47,707 bases of DNA from Sphingomonadales bacterium (GTDB lineage Bacteria > Pseudomonadota > Alphaproteobacteria > Sphingomonadales > Govanellaceae): positions 1 through 47,707 of the forward strand of contig JACFMS010000013.1 of the NCBI GenBank assembly GCA_019455285.1, written 5' to 3'. The translations under genes and the position numbers were made by a program. Every line of letters starts with the position of its first letter. The first letter of the stretch is position 1. The notes beneath the pieces were generated by a model that saw only the letters and a program-made list of their open reading frames with translations, was not told where the DNA came from and did no database searches. This document shows, one piece after another, positions 38,484 to 45,747 of the stretch.

Positions 38484-39431
38484 GTGACGCAACCAGCGAA
38501 AAAAATGATCCGCATCGGCAGCCGCGGCAGCCGTCTGGCGCTGGCGCAATCCGAACTGGTCAAGCGGCTCCTGGTGGCGGCGCACCCCGACCTTGACGAC
38601 CAGGAGGTGGAGATCGTCGTCATCTCCACCAAGGGCGACCGCATCCTCGACCGCCCGTTGGCCGAGATCGGCGGCAAGGGGCTGTTCACCGAGGAAATCG
38701 AAGCCCAGTTGATGGACGGCAGCATCGACCTGGCCGTCCATTCCCTCAAAGACATGCCAACGGCGCTGCCCGCCGGTCTGGAGCTCATCGCCATGCTGGA
38801 GCGCGAAGACCCGCGCGATGCGTTCTTAAGCGACAAGGCCTCACAGCTGACGGACCTGCCAACCGGCGCGGTGGTGGGCACGGCCTCGTTGCGCCGGCAG
38901 GCCCAGGTGCGCGCACTCAGGCCCGACCTGAAAGTGGTGACTTTTCGCGGCAACGTGCAGACTCGGCTGGATAAGTTAAAGCGCGGCGAGGTCGATGCGA
39001 CGCTGCTGGCGCTGGCGGGATTGAAGCGGTTGGGGCTGGCGCACTTGGCGCAGGAAATTCTCGATCCCGCCGTCATGCTGCCGGCGGCGGCGCAGGGCAT
39101 CATCACCATCGAGGCGCGATCCGACAATGCCGACATCCGCGCCCGCCTCGCCCCCCTCGATCATCGCGCGAGCCATCTCTGCGCGCTCGCCGAGCGGGCG
39201 TTGTTGGCGACGCTGGACGGCTCCTGCCGCACGCCCATTGCCGCCTTGGCCACGTTGGACGGTGAACGGCTGCATCTTACGGCAAAAGTCCTAAGCCCCG
39301 CCGGCGACGTCAGCCACGCCGTGACGTGTGACGGACCGACCTCAGACGCCGCCGCCATCGGCGCGGCGGCGGGCCGTAACTTGTTGCGCCTGGCCGGCGC
39401 TGATTTTTTCGCCGCCTTGAAAGCAATGTGA
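38484..39431 (+). CDS. hemC: Hydroxymethylbilane synthase (porphobilinogen deaminase)
   Basis: Joins four porphobilinogen units into hydroxymethylbilane. The 315-aa product has IRIGSRGSRLALAQSELV, IGGKGLFTEEIE, the catalytic-Asp block DLAVHSLKDMPT (Asp90) and VGTASLRRQAQV. The dipyrromethane-cofactor cysteine is Cys248 in LDGSCRTPIAA. The start is a GTG with AGGA upstream. First gene of hemC-hemD-mic60-hemY, with 1 base between hemC and hemD. Confidence 0.97.
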   Translation: MTQPAKKMIRIGSRGSRLALAQSELVKRLLVAAHPDLDDQEVEIVVISTKGDRILDRPLAEIGGKGLFTEEIEAQLMDGSIDLAVHSLKDMPTALPAGLELIAMLEREDPRDAFLSDKASQLTDLPTGAVVGTASLRRQAQVRALRPDLKVVTFRGNVQTRLDKLKRGEVDATLLALAGLKRLGLAHLAQEILDPAVMLPAAAQGIITIEARSDNADIRARLAPLDHRASHLCALAERALLATLDGSCRTPIAALATLDGERLHLTAKVLSPAGDVSHAVTCDGPTSDAAAIGAAAGRNLLRLAGADFFAALKAM

Positions 39432-39432
39432 C

Positions 39433-40149
39433 ATGCGCGTGCTCATCACCCGACCGCAGGGCGACGCTGAAATCTTGGCCGAGCGGCTACGGGCGGCCGG
39501 ACACGAGGTCATCCTCGCGCCGCTCCTCAACATCATGCCTCTCTCGGGTCCTGAGCTTGACTTGCGCGCCGTCGCCGCCGTGCTGTTGACTAGCGCCAAT
39601 GGCGCGCGGGCGTTGGCCAAGCGCACGGCAGCGCGCGATGTGGCGGTGTTCGCCGTCGGTGACGTCACCGCGCGGACCGCGCGCGATCTGGGGTTCATGA
39701 ATATCGCCTCCGCCGGCGGCGATGTCGCCGATCTCATTGCCCTGGTGCGGCGCGCGCTGCCGCCCTGCCGCCTTATCCATGTCGCCGCATCAGTCAGCGC
39801 CGGCGATCTGGCGGGCGAGCTTGGCAAAGCCGGTTTTAGCGTCGAGCGCGTGGTCGCCTACGAGGCGCGCCCGGTCGCTGTCCTGCCGGCGGCGGCGGCG
39901 CACGTGCTCGGCGCCGGCGAGGTAGACGTAGCGCTGTTTTACTCGCCGCGCACGGGACGCGTCTTTGTTGACCTGGTGCGCCAAGCCGGCCTGGAGCGCA
40001 AACTTGCCAAGGTGACGGCGGCAGCCCTGAGCGATGCCGTCGCCGCCACCTTACAATCGCTCTCCTGGCGGCGTATAGTGATCGCCAAAGAGCCGACCGA
40101 GGCGGCGTTGTTGTCCGCTATCGGCTTGAATGTTGGGGAAGCCACGTGA
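39433..40149 (+). CDS. hemD: Uroporphyrinogen-III synthase
   Basis: Closes hydroxymethylbilane with inversion of ring D. The family is poorly conserved, but the 238-aa product has the expected start MRVLITRPQGDAEILAERL, then LLTSANGARAL, FAVGDVTARTARDLG and the second-domain DVALFYSPRTGRVFVDLV. Position directly after hemC confirms the call. Its stop overlaps the GTG of the mitofilin-like gene (GTGA). Confidence 0.95.
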   Translation: MRVLITRPQGDAEILAERLRAAGHEVILAPLLNIMPLSGPELDLRAVAAVLLTSANGARALAKRTAARDVAVFAVGDVTARTARDLGFMNIASAGGDVADLIALVRRALPPCRLIHVAASVSAGDLAGELGKAGFSVERVVAYEARPVAVLPAAAAHVLGAGEVDVALFYSPRTGRVFVDLVRQAGLERKLAKVTAAALSDAVAATLQSLSWRRIVIAKEPTEAALLSAIGLNVGEAT

Positions 40150-41327
40150 CCACGGAACAGACACCGGGCGACGCTGCGCCGGCGCGCTCGCCATCGACGG
40201 ACTCCACCGCTGCGGCAAAACGCCGCGGCGTCTCTTGGGTTGGGGTGATCGTTGTCCTTGCCGCCCTGGCCATTGCCGCCGTCCTCATCCTGCCGGCGGT
40301 GCGGTCGTGGATACCCGCTCTTGATGAATTCTTGGGCGGCGCGGGAACCACCGATACCGCCGTGGAGGAGGAGCTTTCCGCCGTCGATTCCGCCTTAACC
40401 TCGCTCGCCCAGCGTCTGGAGGCCCAGGATCAGCGGCTCTCCAATCTCGCGGAGGAAGTGCTGAGCCACGGCTCATCCTTGAACGATCTTGACCGTCGAC
40501 TGGGCGCCATCGAAGAGCGCGCCGGCATCGTCCCGCCGGCGGGCGGCGTGCGCACCTCCACCGCCAACGTCATCACCCGCATCGAGATGCTGGCCGCCCG
40601 CGTCAGCCAACTGGAAAGCGCGTTCGTGCCGTTGCGCGACCGGGCGCAGGACGCCATCGACGCCGCCGACGCCTTGAAGGACCAGCTTGCCGCTCAAGAT
40701 CGCCTGGGCGCGCTGGTTTCCAGCCTGGAGCAGCGTATCGCCAGTTTGGAGCAATCGGCGGCGGCGGACGGCCGCGGCGCCATCATCGCCATCGCTTTTT
40801 CCGCCCTGCGCGACGTCGCCAACCGCGGCCGGCCGTTTTCCGTGGAATATGAAACCCTGCACGGCTTGCTGTCCGAAGGCAGCCGCGAAGAACTGGCCGC
40901 CGCCTTGCGCGCGATCGCACCCTTTGCCGCCTCGGGCGCGCCCACCCTCGCCGTGCTGCGCGCTCAGTTCTCCGACGCCATACCCGGCCTTCTGGAGGCG
41001 GCGCGCACGCCGGCGGATGCCTCGTGGTGGCGGCGCTTTACCGCCCGGCTGGCCAGCCTGGTCACCATTCGTCCGGTGGGCGAGGTGGCGGGCGCCGAGC
41101 CCCGCGCCGTCATGGCGCGGATGGAGCGCCGGCTGATCGGCAACGATCTGGCCGGAGCGTTGCGTGAATTTGCCGTCCTGCCGCCTGGAGCGCGCGCGGC
41201 GGCCGAGCCGTGGGCGGCGGAAGCGCGCAAGCGGCAGGCTCTGGACGAAGCCCTGGCCGCCTTCGCCGCCATCCTGCTGCGTGAGGTGGCGAACGGGCCA
41301 TCGCCGGCGGCGGCAGGGGACAAATAA
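40146..41327 (+). CDS. Mitofilin (Mic60)-like inner-membrane protein
   Basis: The 393-aa product has a polar N-terminus, one transmembrane span (VSWVGVIVVLAALAIAAVLI, near 29-48) and a long helical region rich in heptads. Examples are DSALTSLAQRLEAQDQRLSN and IEMLAARVSQLESAF. The C-terminal part has FSALRDVANRGRPFSVEYET and RMERRLIGNDLAGALREFAV, matching the mitofilin signature. Alphaproteobacterial homologues of mitochondrial Mic60 are known to be encoded beside hem genes and to shape membrane curvature. It takes the place that hemX has in enterobacteria. The start is a GTG overlapping the hemD stop. Confidence 0.85.
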   Translation: MTTEQTPGDAAPARSPSTDSTAAAKRRGVSWVGVIVVLAALAIAAVLILPAVRSWIPALDEFLGGAGTTDTAVEEELSAVDSALTSLAQRLEAQDQRLSNLAEEVLSHGSSLNDLDRRLGAIEERAGIVPPAGGVRTSTANVITRIEMLAARVSQLESAFVPLRDRAQDAIDAADALKDQLAAQDRLGALVSSLEQRIASLEQSAAADGRGAIIAIAFSALRDVANRGRPFSVEYETLHGLLSEGSREELAAALRAIAPFAASGAPTLAVLRAQFSDAIPGLLEAARTPADASWWRRFTARLASLVTIRPVGEVAGAEPRAVMARMERRLIGNDLAGALREFAVLPPGARAAAEPWAAEARKRQALDEALAAFAAILLREVANGPSPAAAGDK

Positions 41328-41330
41328 GCC

Positions 41331-42671
41331 ATGGCGCGGATGCTATTTATCATCCTTCTCGCCTTCCTGGCGGCGGTGGGCGCGGCATGGCTGGCCGACA
41401 ACCCCGGCCGCGCCGTCATCGACTGGAACGGCTGGCGGCTGGAAACCACGGCGGCGATCCTGGCCCTGCTGTTGCTGCTGGCCGTGGCGGTGCTCCTCAT
41501 CGTGTTCCGGCTGACCGTATGGCTGTTGCGCGATACGCCGTTTGCGCCGGAGCGGCGGCGTGAGCGGCGGCAGCGCAAAGGCGCCGTCGCCGTCAATCTG
41601 GCGCTGACCGCGCTGGCCGCCGGCCGCATTCGCGACGCCCATCGTCAGGCCGAGGAAGGCATGCGCCTTTTAGGCCCGACGCCGATCACCCTCCTGTTGC
41701 GCGCCCGCGCCGCCGAAATGAAGCGCGACAATCACGGCGTGCATGAAGCCCTGGTGGCGCTGGCGGGACGCGAGGACGGCGGCTTGATCGGCTATAAGGC
41801 ATTGTTGGTCCGGGCGCTGGCGGCCAAGGACTTGAAGGAAGCCAAGCGCCTTCTCCTGGAAGCCGCGGCGCGCGACCCGGAAGCGCCGTGGGTTGATGAA
41901 GCCTCGTTTGAGATCGCCGCCCGGGAGGGCCATTGGGAGGAGGCGCGTCAGCACTTGAAGGCGCTGCGCGCCTCGCATCTGATCAGCGATGCCGACGCCA
42001 AGCGGCTGGATGGCACGCTCGCCTTCCTCATCGCCCGCGACGCCGACCTGTCGGGTAAGAGCAACGACACCCTGCGCCTGGCGCGGGAAGCCTTGCGCGG
42101 CGATCCGCGCCTCACCCCGGCCGCCGTGCTGGCGGCGCGCGCCGCCCGGCGCGATGGCCGCGCCACCGCCGCCGACGACCTGCTCACCGCCGCTTGGCGG
42201 GAACGGCCGCATCCCGATCTCGTTGCCGCCGCCTTGGAAGGCTATGAAAACGAGACCGCCGCCGCCCGCTATCGCCGCATCGTCGATTTCGTCAAGACCG
42301 CGCCCGAGGCCGAGGAAAGCCGCCTGGCGCGGGCCGCCGCCGCCATTGAATGCGGTCATTGGCAGGATGCCCGCCGCGATCTGGCCGCGGCGATCAAGGA
42401 CACCCCTTCATCGCGCGCCTTCGAACTGATGGCCATGGTTGAGGAGGGCCAATCGTCGGATCGCGCCGCCGCCGCCGGCTGGCGCGACAAGGCGGCCGGC
42501 GCGCCGGCGGAACGACGCTGGATGTGCGGCAGTTGCGGCTCGGCCCGCGACCACTGGGTGGCCCGCTGCCCGAGTTGCGGCAGTTTCGCCACCCATGACT
42601 GGCGGCGGGGCGAGGAAGGGCCGCTATCCTTTGCCGGACAAGGCAACCGGGTGCTGCCTGATCTTCTTTAA
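41331..42671 (+). CDS. hemY: HemY-type TPR membrane protein with C-terminal zinc ribbon
   Basis: The 446-aa product has two transmembrane spans (MLFIILLAFLAAVGAAWLA and AAILALLLLLAVAVLLIVF), then the HemY N-region (RRQRKGAVAVNLALTALAAG) and TPR-like helices. The end is a zinc ribbon: CGSC, about a dozen residues, then CPSC (WMCGSC ... WVARCPSCGSF). This is the proteobacterial HemY of heme operons, not the Gram-positive protoporphyrinogen oxidase of that name. Its biochemical role is unsettled. The ribbon recalls the rubredoxin-like end of LapB. It starts 3 bases after the mitofilin-like gene. The stop codon sits in a 14-bp palindrome (42663-42676). Confidence 0.92.
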   Translation: MARMLFIILLAFLAAVGAAWLADNPGRAVIDWNGWRLETTAAILALLLLLAVAVLLIVFRLTVWLLRDTPFAPERRRERRQRKGAVAVNLALTALAAGRIRDAHRQAEEGMRLLGPTPITLLLRARAAEMKRDNHGVHEALVALAGREDGGLIGYKALLVRALAAKDLKEAKRLLLEAAARDPEAPWVDEASFEIAAREGHWEEARQHLKALRASHLISDADAKRLDGTLAFLIARDADLSGKSNDTLRLAREALRGDPRLTPAAVLAARAARRDGRATAADDLLTAAWRERPHPDLVAAALEGYENETAAARYRRIVDFVKTAPEAEESRLARAAAAIECGHWQDARRDLAAAIKDTPSSRAFELMAMVEEGQSSDRAAAAGWRDKAAGAPAERRWMCGSCGSARDHWVARCPSCGSFATHDWRRGEEGPLSFAGQGNRVLPDLL

Positions 42672-42693
42672 AGAAGGGACTGCCCAAGGCTTG
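42619..42693 (+). repeat. 3' end of hemY, first copy of an imperfect direct repeat
   Basis: This stretch codes the last residues of HemY (PLSFAGQGNRVLPDLL, stop) and about 22 bases beyond. It recurs imperfectly at 43608-43685. Over the first 53 positions, aligned without gaps, about 39 match by hand count. Near the stop it has the perfect palindrome CTTCTTTAAAGAAG. Confidence 0.75.
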
Positions 42694-42761
42694 ACGTCGG
42701 CTAGGGCGGCTAACTTGCAGCGCCGAGCTTAAGACATGGGTGATAGCAGCACCCTTACAAA

Positions 42762-43061
42762 TTACTTCTTGGCCATCATGTTCTTCACGACGCCGGCGAT
42801 GACGGTGAGGATAGCGCCGCCGGCGCCGCCGCCCACCACTTGGCCAATGAGGGAACCGACATCAAGGCCGCCTCCGGCCGCCCCGGCCAGCGCCGGGATC
42901 AGCGACTGCAAGATCTGCCCGCCGCCGACGCCGCCGATGGCGCCGGCAACGCTGTTGCCGACATTGCCCAGGCTGAAATTCTTGGCTGCGGACCCTGCTG
43001 CATTGCCGCCGATGGCGCCGGCAATGAGTTGAATGATCAGATTGACGATAGCGCCAGACAT
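42762..43061 (-). CDS. Small glycine-rich hydrophobic protein (glycine-zipper-like)
   Basis: The 99-aa product is almost entirely Gly, Ala, Ile, Val and Leu: IVNLIIQLIAGAIGGNAAGS, GNSVAGAIGGVGGGQILQSL and LIGQVVGGGAGGAILTVIAG. It ends in VVKNMMAKK. The repeating small-residue pattern suggests packed membrane-associated helices. Similar small conserved hypotheticals occur in rhizobia-type genomes (from memory); no function is known to me. The start is well supported by AGGAG seven bases ahead. It lies downstream of the DUF2853 gene on the same strand, with a strong hairpin between them. Confidence 0.8.
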   Translation of the reverse strand: MSGAIVNLIIQLIAGAIGGNAAGSAAKNFSLGNVGNSVAGAIGGVGGGQILQSLIPALAGAAGGGLDVGSLIGQVVGGGAGGAILTVIAGVVKNMMAKK

Positions 43062-43093
43062 GATTGTTCTCCTGCCCGTTTGTCTGCACCAGC

Positions 43094-43113
43094 GGGTTGG
43101 CGGCAGCCAACCC
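43094..43113 (-). promoter_or_regulatory. Hairpin between the DUF2853 gene and the glycine-rich gene
   Basis: GGGTTGGC and GCCAACCC form a perfect 8-bp stem with a 4-base loop. No T tract follows on the minus strand, so this is more likely an RNA-processing or stability stem than a full intrinsic terminator. Confidence 0.45.
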
Positions 43114-43128
43114 CCTCTGTCGAAATGT

Positions 43129-43450
43129 TCAATTAAATGCCGACAGCTTGCCGAATTTTTCGGCCAGCAAGTAATAGGTCGTAACCCGATTTTTACTGCG
43201 ATCGCCCTTCATCCGGTTGCTGACGTCCATGATGGCCTGATCGAGTTCAGGATCGGGAACGCTCAGCCCGAGCTTTTTTTTTCAGAAAATTTTCCCGCAC
43301 CCGGGCAAGCTCCGCCTTATCGCTGAACGAGACCAGCGACGAGTCCCTTTTCTGCAGCGCGATGCCGCAGTAACGCACGATGCCGGCAATCGCCTTGGCA
43401 TCCGCGTCAGGGGCGTACTTTCTCACATCGGCAGCCCAATCTTCCGCCAT
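43129..43450 (-). pseudogene. DUF2853 family gene, frameshifted in an A9 tract
   Basis: Reading starts MAEDWAADVRKYAPDADAKA and runs to ENFLKKK, then shifts out of frame into KARAERSRS. The remaining family sequence continues in another frame: LGLSVPDPELDQAIMDVSNR, then MKGDRSKNRVTTYYLLAEKF and GKLSAFN, with a stop at 43129-43131. Removing one A from the nine-A tract (43274-43282 on the plus strand as T9) restores a 106-aa DUF2853 protein. The Shine-Dalgarno (AAAGGAG) is intact. Causes could be a sequencing or assembly error, a recent mutation, or slippage-based switching. The rest of the frame is undamaged, which argues against old decay. Function of the family is unknown. Confidence 0.85.
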
Positions 43451-43607
43451 GACTTGCTCCTTTCATCAAAAGCGACCCGCCAGGGGGAGATTAAGCGCTT
43501 GATTTTATGTCATATCCCAATATTAAGGCCGCTATCAAACCTAGGCGATAGGCGACCCGCCGCCAATGACGCGGGTCAATGCCGTGGCGCCCGGCTGCCG
43601 CGGCTCT

Positions 43608-43685
43608 GGCCGCTGCCCCATGCCGGATCAGGCAACCGGGCGCTGACCGGCTTTCTCTAGAAAGGACTGGCCAAGCCAAGGCTTG
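43608..43685 (+). repeat. Decayed second copy of the hemY 3' end
   Basis: Matches 42619-42693 imperfectly. Translated in the same frame it gives PLPHAGSGNRALTGFL and a stop, against PLSFAGQGNRVLPDLL in HemY. The dyad near the stop is also kept in changed form (CTTTCT-CT-AGAAAG). After the stop it contains the perfect inverted repeat CCAAGCC-AA-GGCTTGG. The rest of the 290-base gap 43451-43740 holds a GACCCGC/GCGGGTC stem (43554-43577) and no intact gene. Confidence 0.7.
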
Positions 43686-43740
43686 GCAAGCGCCCGCGTT
43701 TTGGCGTATGGTGCCGCCGCTTTTCATCGGGGTGTCTAGG

Positions 43741-43816
43741 GCCGCAATAGCTCAGTTGGTAGAGCATCGCATTCGTAATGCGGGGGTCGGGGGTTCAAAT
43801 CCCTCTTGCGGCACCA
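43741..43816 (+). tRNA. tRNA-Thr (anticodon CGT)
   Basis: A full 76-base cloverleaf: acceptor GCCGCAA/TTGCGGC, D arm GCTC...GAGC, anticodon stem TCGCA/TGCGG around loop TTCGTAA (anticodon CGT, reading ACG), T arm GGGGG/CCCTC with TTCAAAT loop, and an encoded CCA end. Not part of a visible operon. A GC-rich stem AAGGGG/CCCCTT (43847-43863) follows about 30 bases later without a T run. Confidence 0.97.
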
Positions 43817-43867
43817 GATTTCTTTAGTCACGGCCATGCGTGGCTTAAGGGGCAATACCCCTTCAAC

Positions 43868-44236
43868 CTACATCCTGATCTTATAGTCCTGGATCAAGGC
43901 GCTGGCGGGAATGCCCATTTTGGCGTGCAGGTTGCGAATCATCTCAATAGAAAGCTTGCGCCGGCGGTTGAGGATTTCCGACACCCGGCTGCGCGAGCCC
44001 AAGATCGGCTCCAGATCCTTGCGCGACATGCCAAGGGCCTCCATGCGATGCTTTATGGCGGCGACGGGATCGGGATCGGCGATGGGAAAATGCCTGTCCT
44101 CATAAGCCGCCGCCAAGGTTGCCAGGATATCCAGCTCATCGCCCGCCGCCGTGCCTGCTTTGGCGCCCATCAGCTCTTCAATGCGCTTTAAGGCGGCGGC
44201 ATAAGCCTTTTTGGTTCGTACCGGCTTGATATTCAT
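43868..44236 (-). CDS. higA: HigA-type antitoxin, helix-turn-helix
   Basis: The 122-aa product has an N-terminal toxin-binding region and a C-terminal Xre/cro helix-turn-helix: AAIKHRMEALGMSRKDLEPI, then LGSRSRVSEILNRRRKLS. The layout matches the COG5499 group of HigA antitoxins. It follows higB by 15 bases; toxin-first order is the rule for higBA. It should neutralise HigB and repress the operon through the TTCCC-N5-GGGAA sites upstream. Confidence 0.92.
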   Translation of the reverse strand: MNIKPVRTKKAYAAALKRIEELMGAKAGTAAGDELDILATLAAAYEDRHFPIADPDPVAAIKHRMEALGMSRKDLEPILGSRSRVSEILNRRRKLSIEMIRNLHAKMGIPASALIQDYKIRM

Positions 44237-44251
44237 GCTCAGCGCTCTTTC

Positions 44252-44545
44252 TCAAATCTTCTCGACATCCGTTTCATCGTATTGCTTGTGGGTGCCGATA
44301 AAGCGGATATAGGCTATGCCATAAGCATAGTTGATCCACGCAACCAACCGATATTTGTTGCCGGCAATGTTAAAAACCACCCGGCCGCCTTTTAATATAG
44401 TGGCATTCCGGTACTGTTTCTTGACATCCTGCGGACCCTTCCAATCAGCCTCACCGGCAACTTTGAACCATGCCTTCAGCGGCTCCTCGGCGCCCGGATA
44501 GTCCGCCCAGAAATCTTTCAGCGTTTTGCGGGCGATAATTCTCAT
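44252..44545 (-). CDS. higB: HigB-type toxin (RelE superfamily mRNA interferase)
   Basis: The 97-aa product MRIIARKTLKDFWADYPGAE ... VFNIAGNKYRLVAWINYAYG matches HigB/RelE-like toxins, ribosome-dependent endoribonucleases. Typical basic and aromatic residues are present (KKQYRNATILKGGRV, YIRFIGTHKQYDETD). The ATG at 44545 is chosen by family alignment; a longer open frame reaching 44890 runs antisense-free into the glycosyltransferase gene and is not family-like. The predicted leader is only about 10 bases. Higher AT content than the neighbouring genes suggests acquisition. Confidence 0.92.
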   Translation of the reverse strand: MRIIARKTLKDFWADYPGAEEPLKAWFKVAGEADWKGPQDVKKQYRNATILKGGRVVFNIAGNKYRLVAWINYAYGIAYIRFIGTHKQYDETDVEKI

Positions 44546-44561
44546 CTCCGGCCTTTGCCGC

Positions 44562-44612
44562 ACTATACCTAATTCCCGTTTTGGGAACAAGAAGAAATTC
44601 CCAAAAAGGGAA
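44562..44612 (-). promoter_or_regulatory. higBA promoter with two tandem operators
   Basis: On the minus strand TTGTTC (44585-44590) and TATAGT (44562-44567) are 17 bases apart. Two copies of TTCCC-N5-GGGAA lie at 44573-44587 and 44598-44612, centres 25 bases apart. The first fills the spacer and overlaps the -35; the second lies just upstream. Both share the oriented extension GTTCCC-N5-GGGAATT. This is what an autorepressed toxin-antitoxin operon should look like. Confidence 0.8.
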
Positions 44613-44628
44613 CCATAGATGAGGCTGC

Positions 44629-45561
44629 TTACGGCAGCTTGCCGTGCCGGCGCGCCCGCACCGCCTCGGCGAAATAGCCGCTTAAGAAATTGACCTCCCA
44701 GCGGGCCTCCAGCGCTTGCGCCTCGCGGCGCTTGAGCATGGCCGACAGCAGGCGGCCGAGTTCCTTGACGAAGCGCCGCGCCAGCCATACCGGCACGCCG
44801 CAAAAAAGCGGCAGCTCGCGGGGGTAGCCGGCGGCCATTTCGCGCCGGCAGACGGCGCGGCCAAAGCGCCGGGCGCAGCGGAAAATCCATGACGTCGCCA
44901 GCTCATGCGGCCAGATCAAGTGATGCACCGCGGCTCCGGGGACGAACCAGGCGCGCTCGCCGGCGGCGCTGGCCTGTTGCAGAAAATCGGTTTCCCAGCC
45001 GATGTCGTTGTCTTCCGCGTCGCCGTCCTGCGCCTGAAAGCGGCCGAACCGCTCCAGCGCCTGACGCCGGATCGCCATGTTGGCGCCGCGAATAAGGGTT
45101 GGCGACACCGGACCTTCGGTCAAGGCCGGCGGCGTGATGCCGTAGGTGACGCTCAAGGGGATGTGATCGAGAATGCGCAGCCGCGGCGCGGCCGGCCAGC
45201 TCGGCGCCACCGCACCGCCGAACAGCGCGTAATCCGGATTGCGGCTGGCGGCGCTGCGCAGGGCGCGCAGCCAGTCCGGGGCGGGCACCGCGTCATCGTC
45301 GATGAAGGCCACCAGGTCGCCATCCGCCGCCGCGATCCCGCGGTTGACGGCGGCCGCCTTGCCCGACCCCGTCCCGCAAAGGAGGGTGATCGGCAACCGA
45401 TCGGCGAAGGCGCGGACGATGACCTCGCTGCCGTCGCTGCTGCCGCCGTCCACCACCACCAAGCGATAGCCGCCGACCGGCGGCTCCAGGCGGGCAAAGG
45501 CGTCGAGCACGATCGGCAGCGTGTGCCCGCCGTTCCTGGTTGTCATGACAACCGTCATCAT
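44629..45561 (-). CDS. Family 2 glycosyltransferase
   Basis: GT-A-fold sugar transferase of 310 aa. The N-terminal nucleotide-sugar region has MMTVVMTTRNGGHTLPIVLD, VVVDGGSSDGSEV and GKAAAVNRGIAAADGDLVAF. The metal-binding IDDDAVPAPDW is the DxD-like motif, and DNDIGWETDFLQQA is the later acidic block. No transmembrane span is evident. An ATG nine codons upstream (45588) is possible. Probably assembles a surface polysaccharide with the neighbouring deacetylase gene. The 186-base gap on its 5' side is AT-rich and holds a GCTGCC/GGCAGC stem (45595-45617) but no gene. Confidence 0.92.
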   Translation of the reverse strand: MMTVVMTTRNGGHTLPIVLDAFARLEPPVGGYRLVVVDGGSSDGSEVIVRAFADRLPITLLCGTGSGKAAAVNRGIAAADGDLVAFIDDDAVPAPDWLRALRSAASRNPDYALFGGAVAPSWPAAPRLRILDHIPLSVTYGITPPALTEGPVSPTLIRGANMAIRRQALERFGRFQAQDGDAEDNDIGWETDFLQQASAAGERAWFVPGAAVHHLIWPHELATSWIFRCARRFGRAVCRREMAAGYPRELPLFCGVPVWLARRFVKELGRLLSAMLKRREAQALEARWEVNFLSGYFAEAVRARRHGKLP

Positions 45562-45747
45562 GGCCTTGCTACCACCCCCATGACCCATTAGCCCGCTGCC
45601 TTATTTGTTCCGGCAGCTTGGTTCCCCTCACTTAATACCTTACATCTAATCTTTCAGAGAAGCAAAAAACACATAACCGCTTGTAAGACATTGAAAAGTT
45701 GCGCGGTTTAGAATTATGCAAGTGATGGTTGCGATTGGCTGAAATAG

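Noticed and set aside
43817-43867. Intrinsic terminator shared by tRNA-Thr and higA
   Set aside because: The AAGGGG/CCCCTT stem exists but has no T run on either strand, so I record it only as a stem.
44546-44890. N-terminal extension of the HigB toxin into the glycosyltransferase gene
   Set aside because: The extension is out-of-frame coding sequence of the glycosyltransferase and crosses the higBA promoter and operators.
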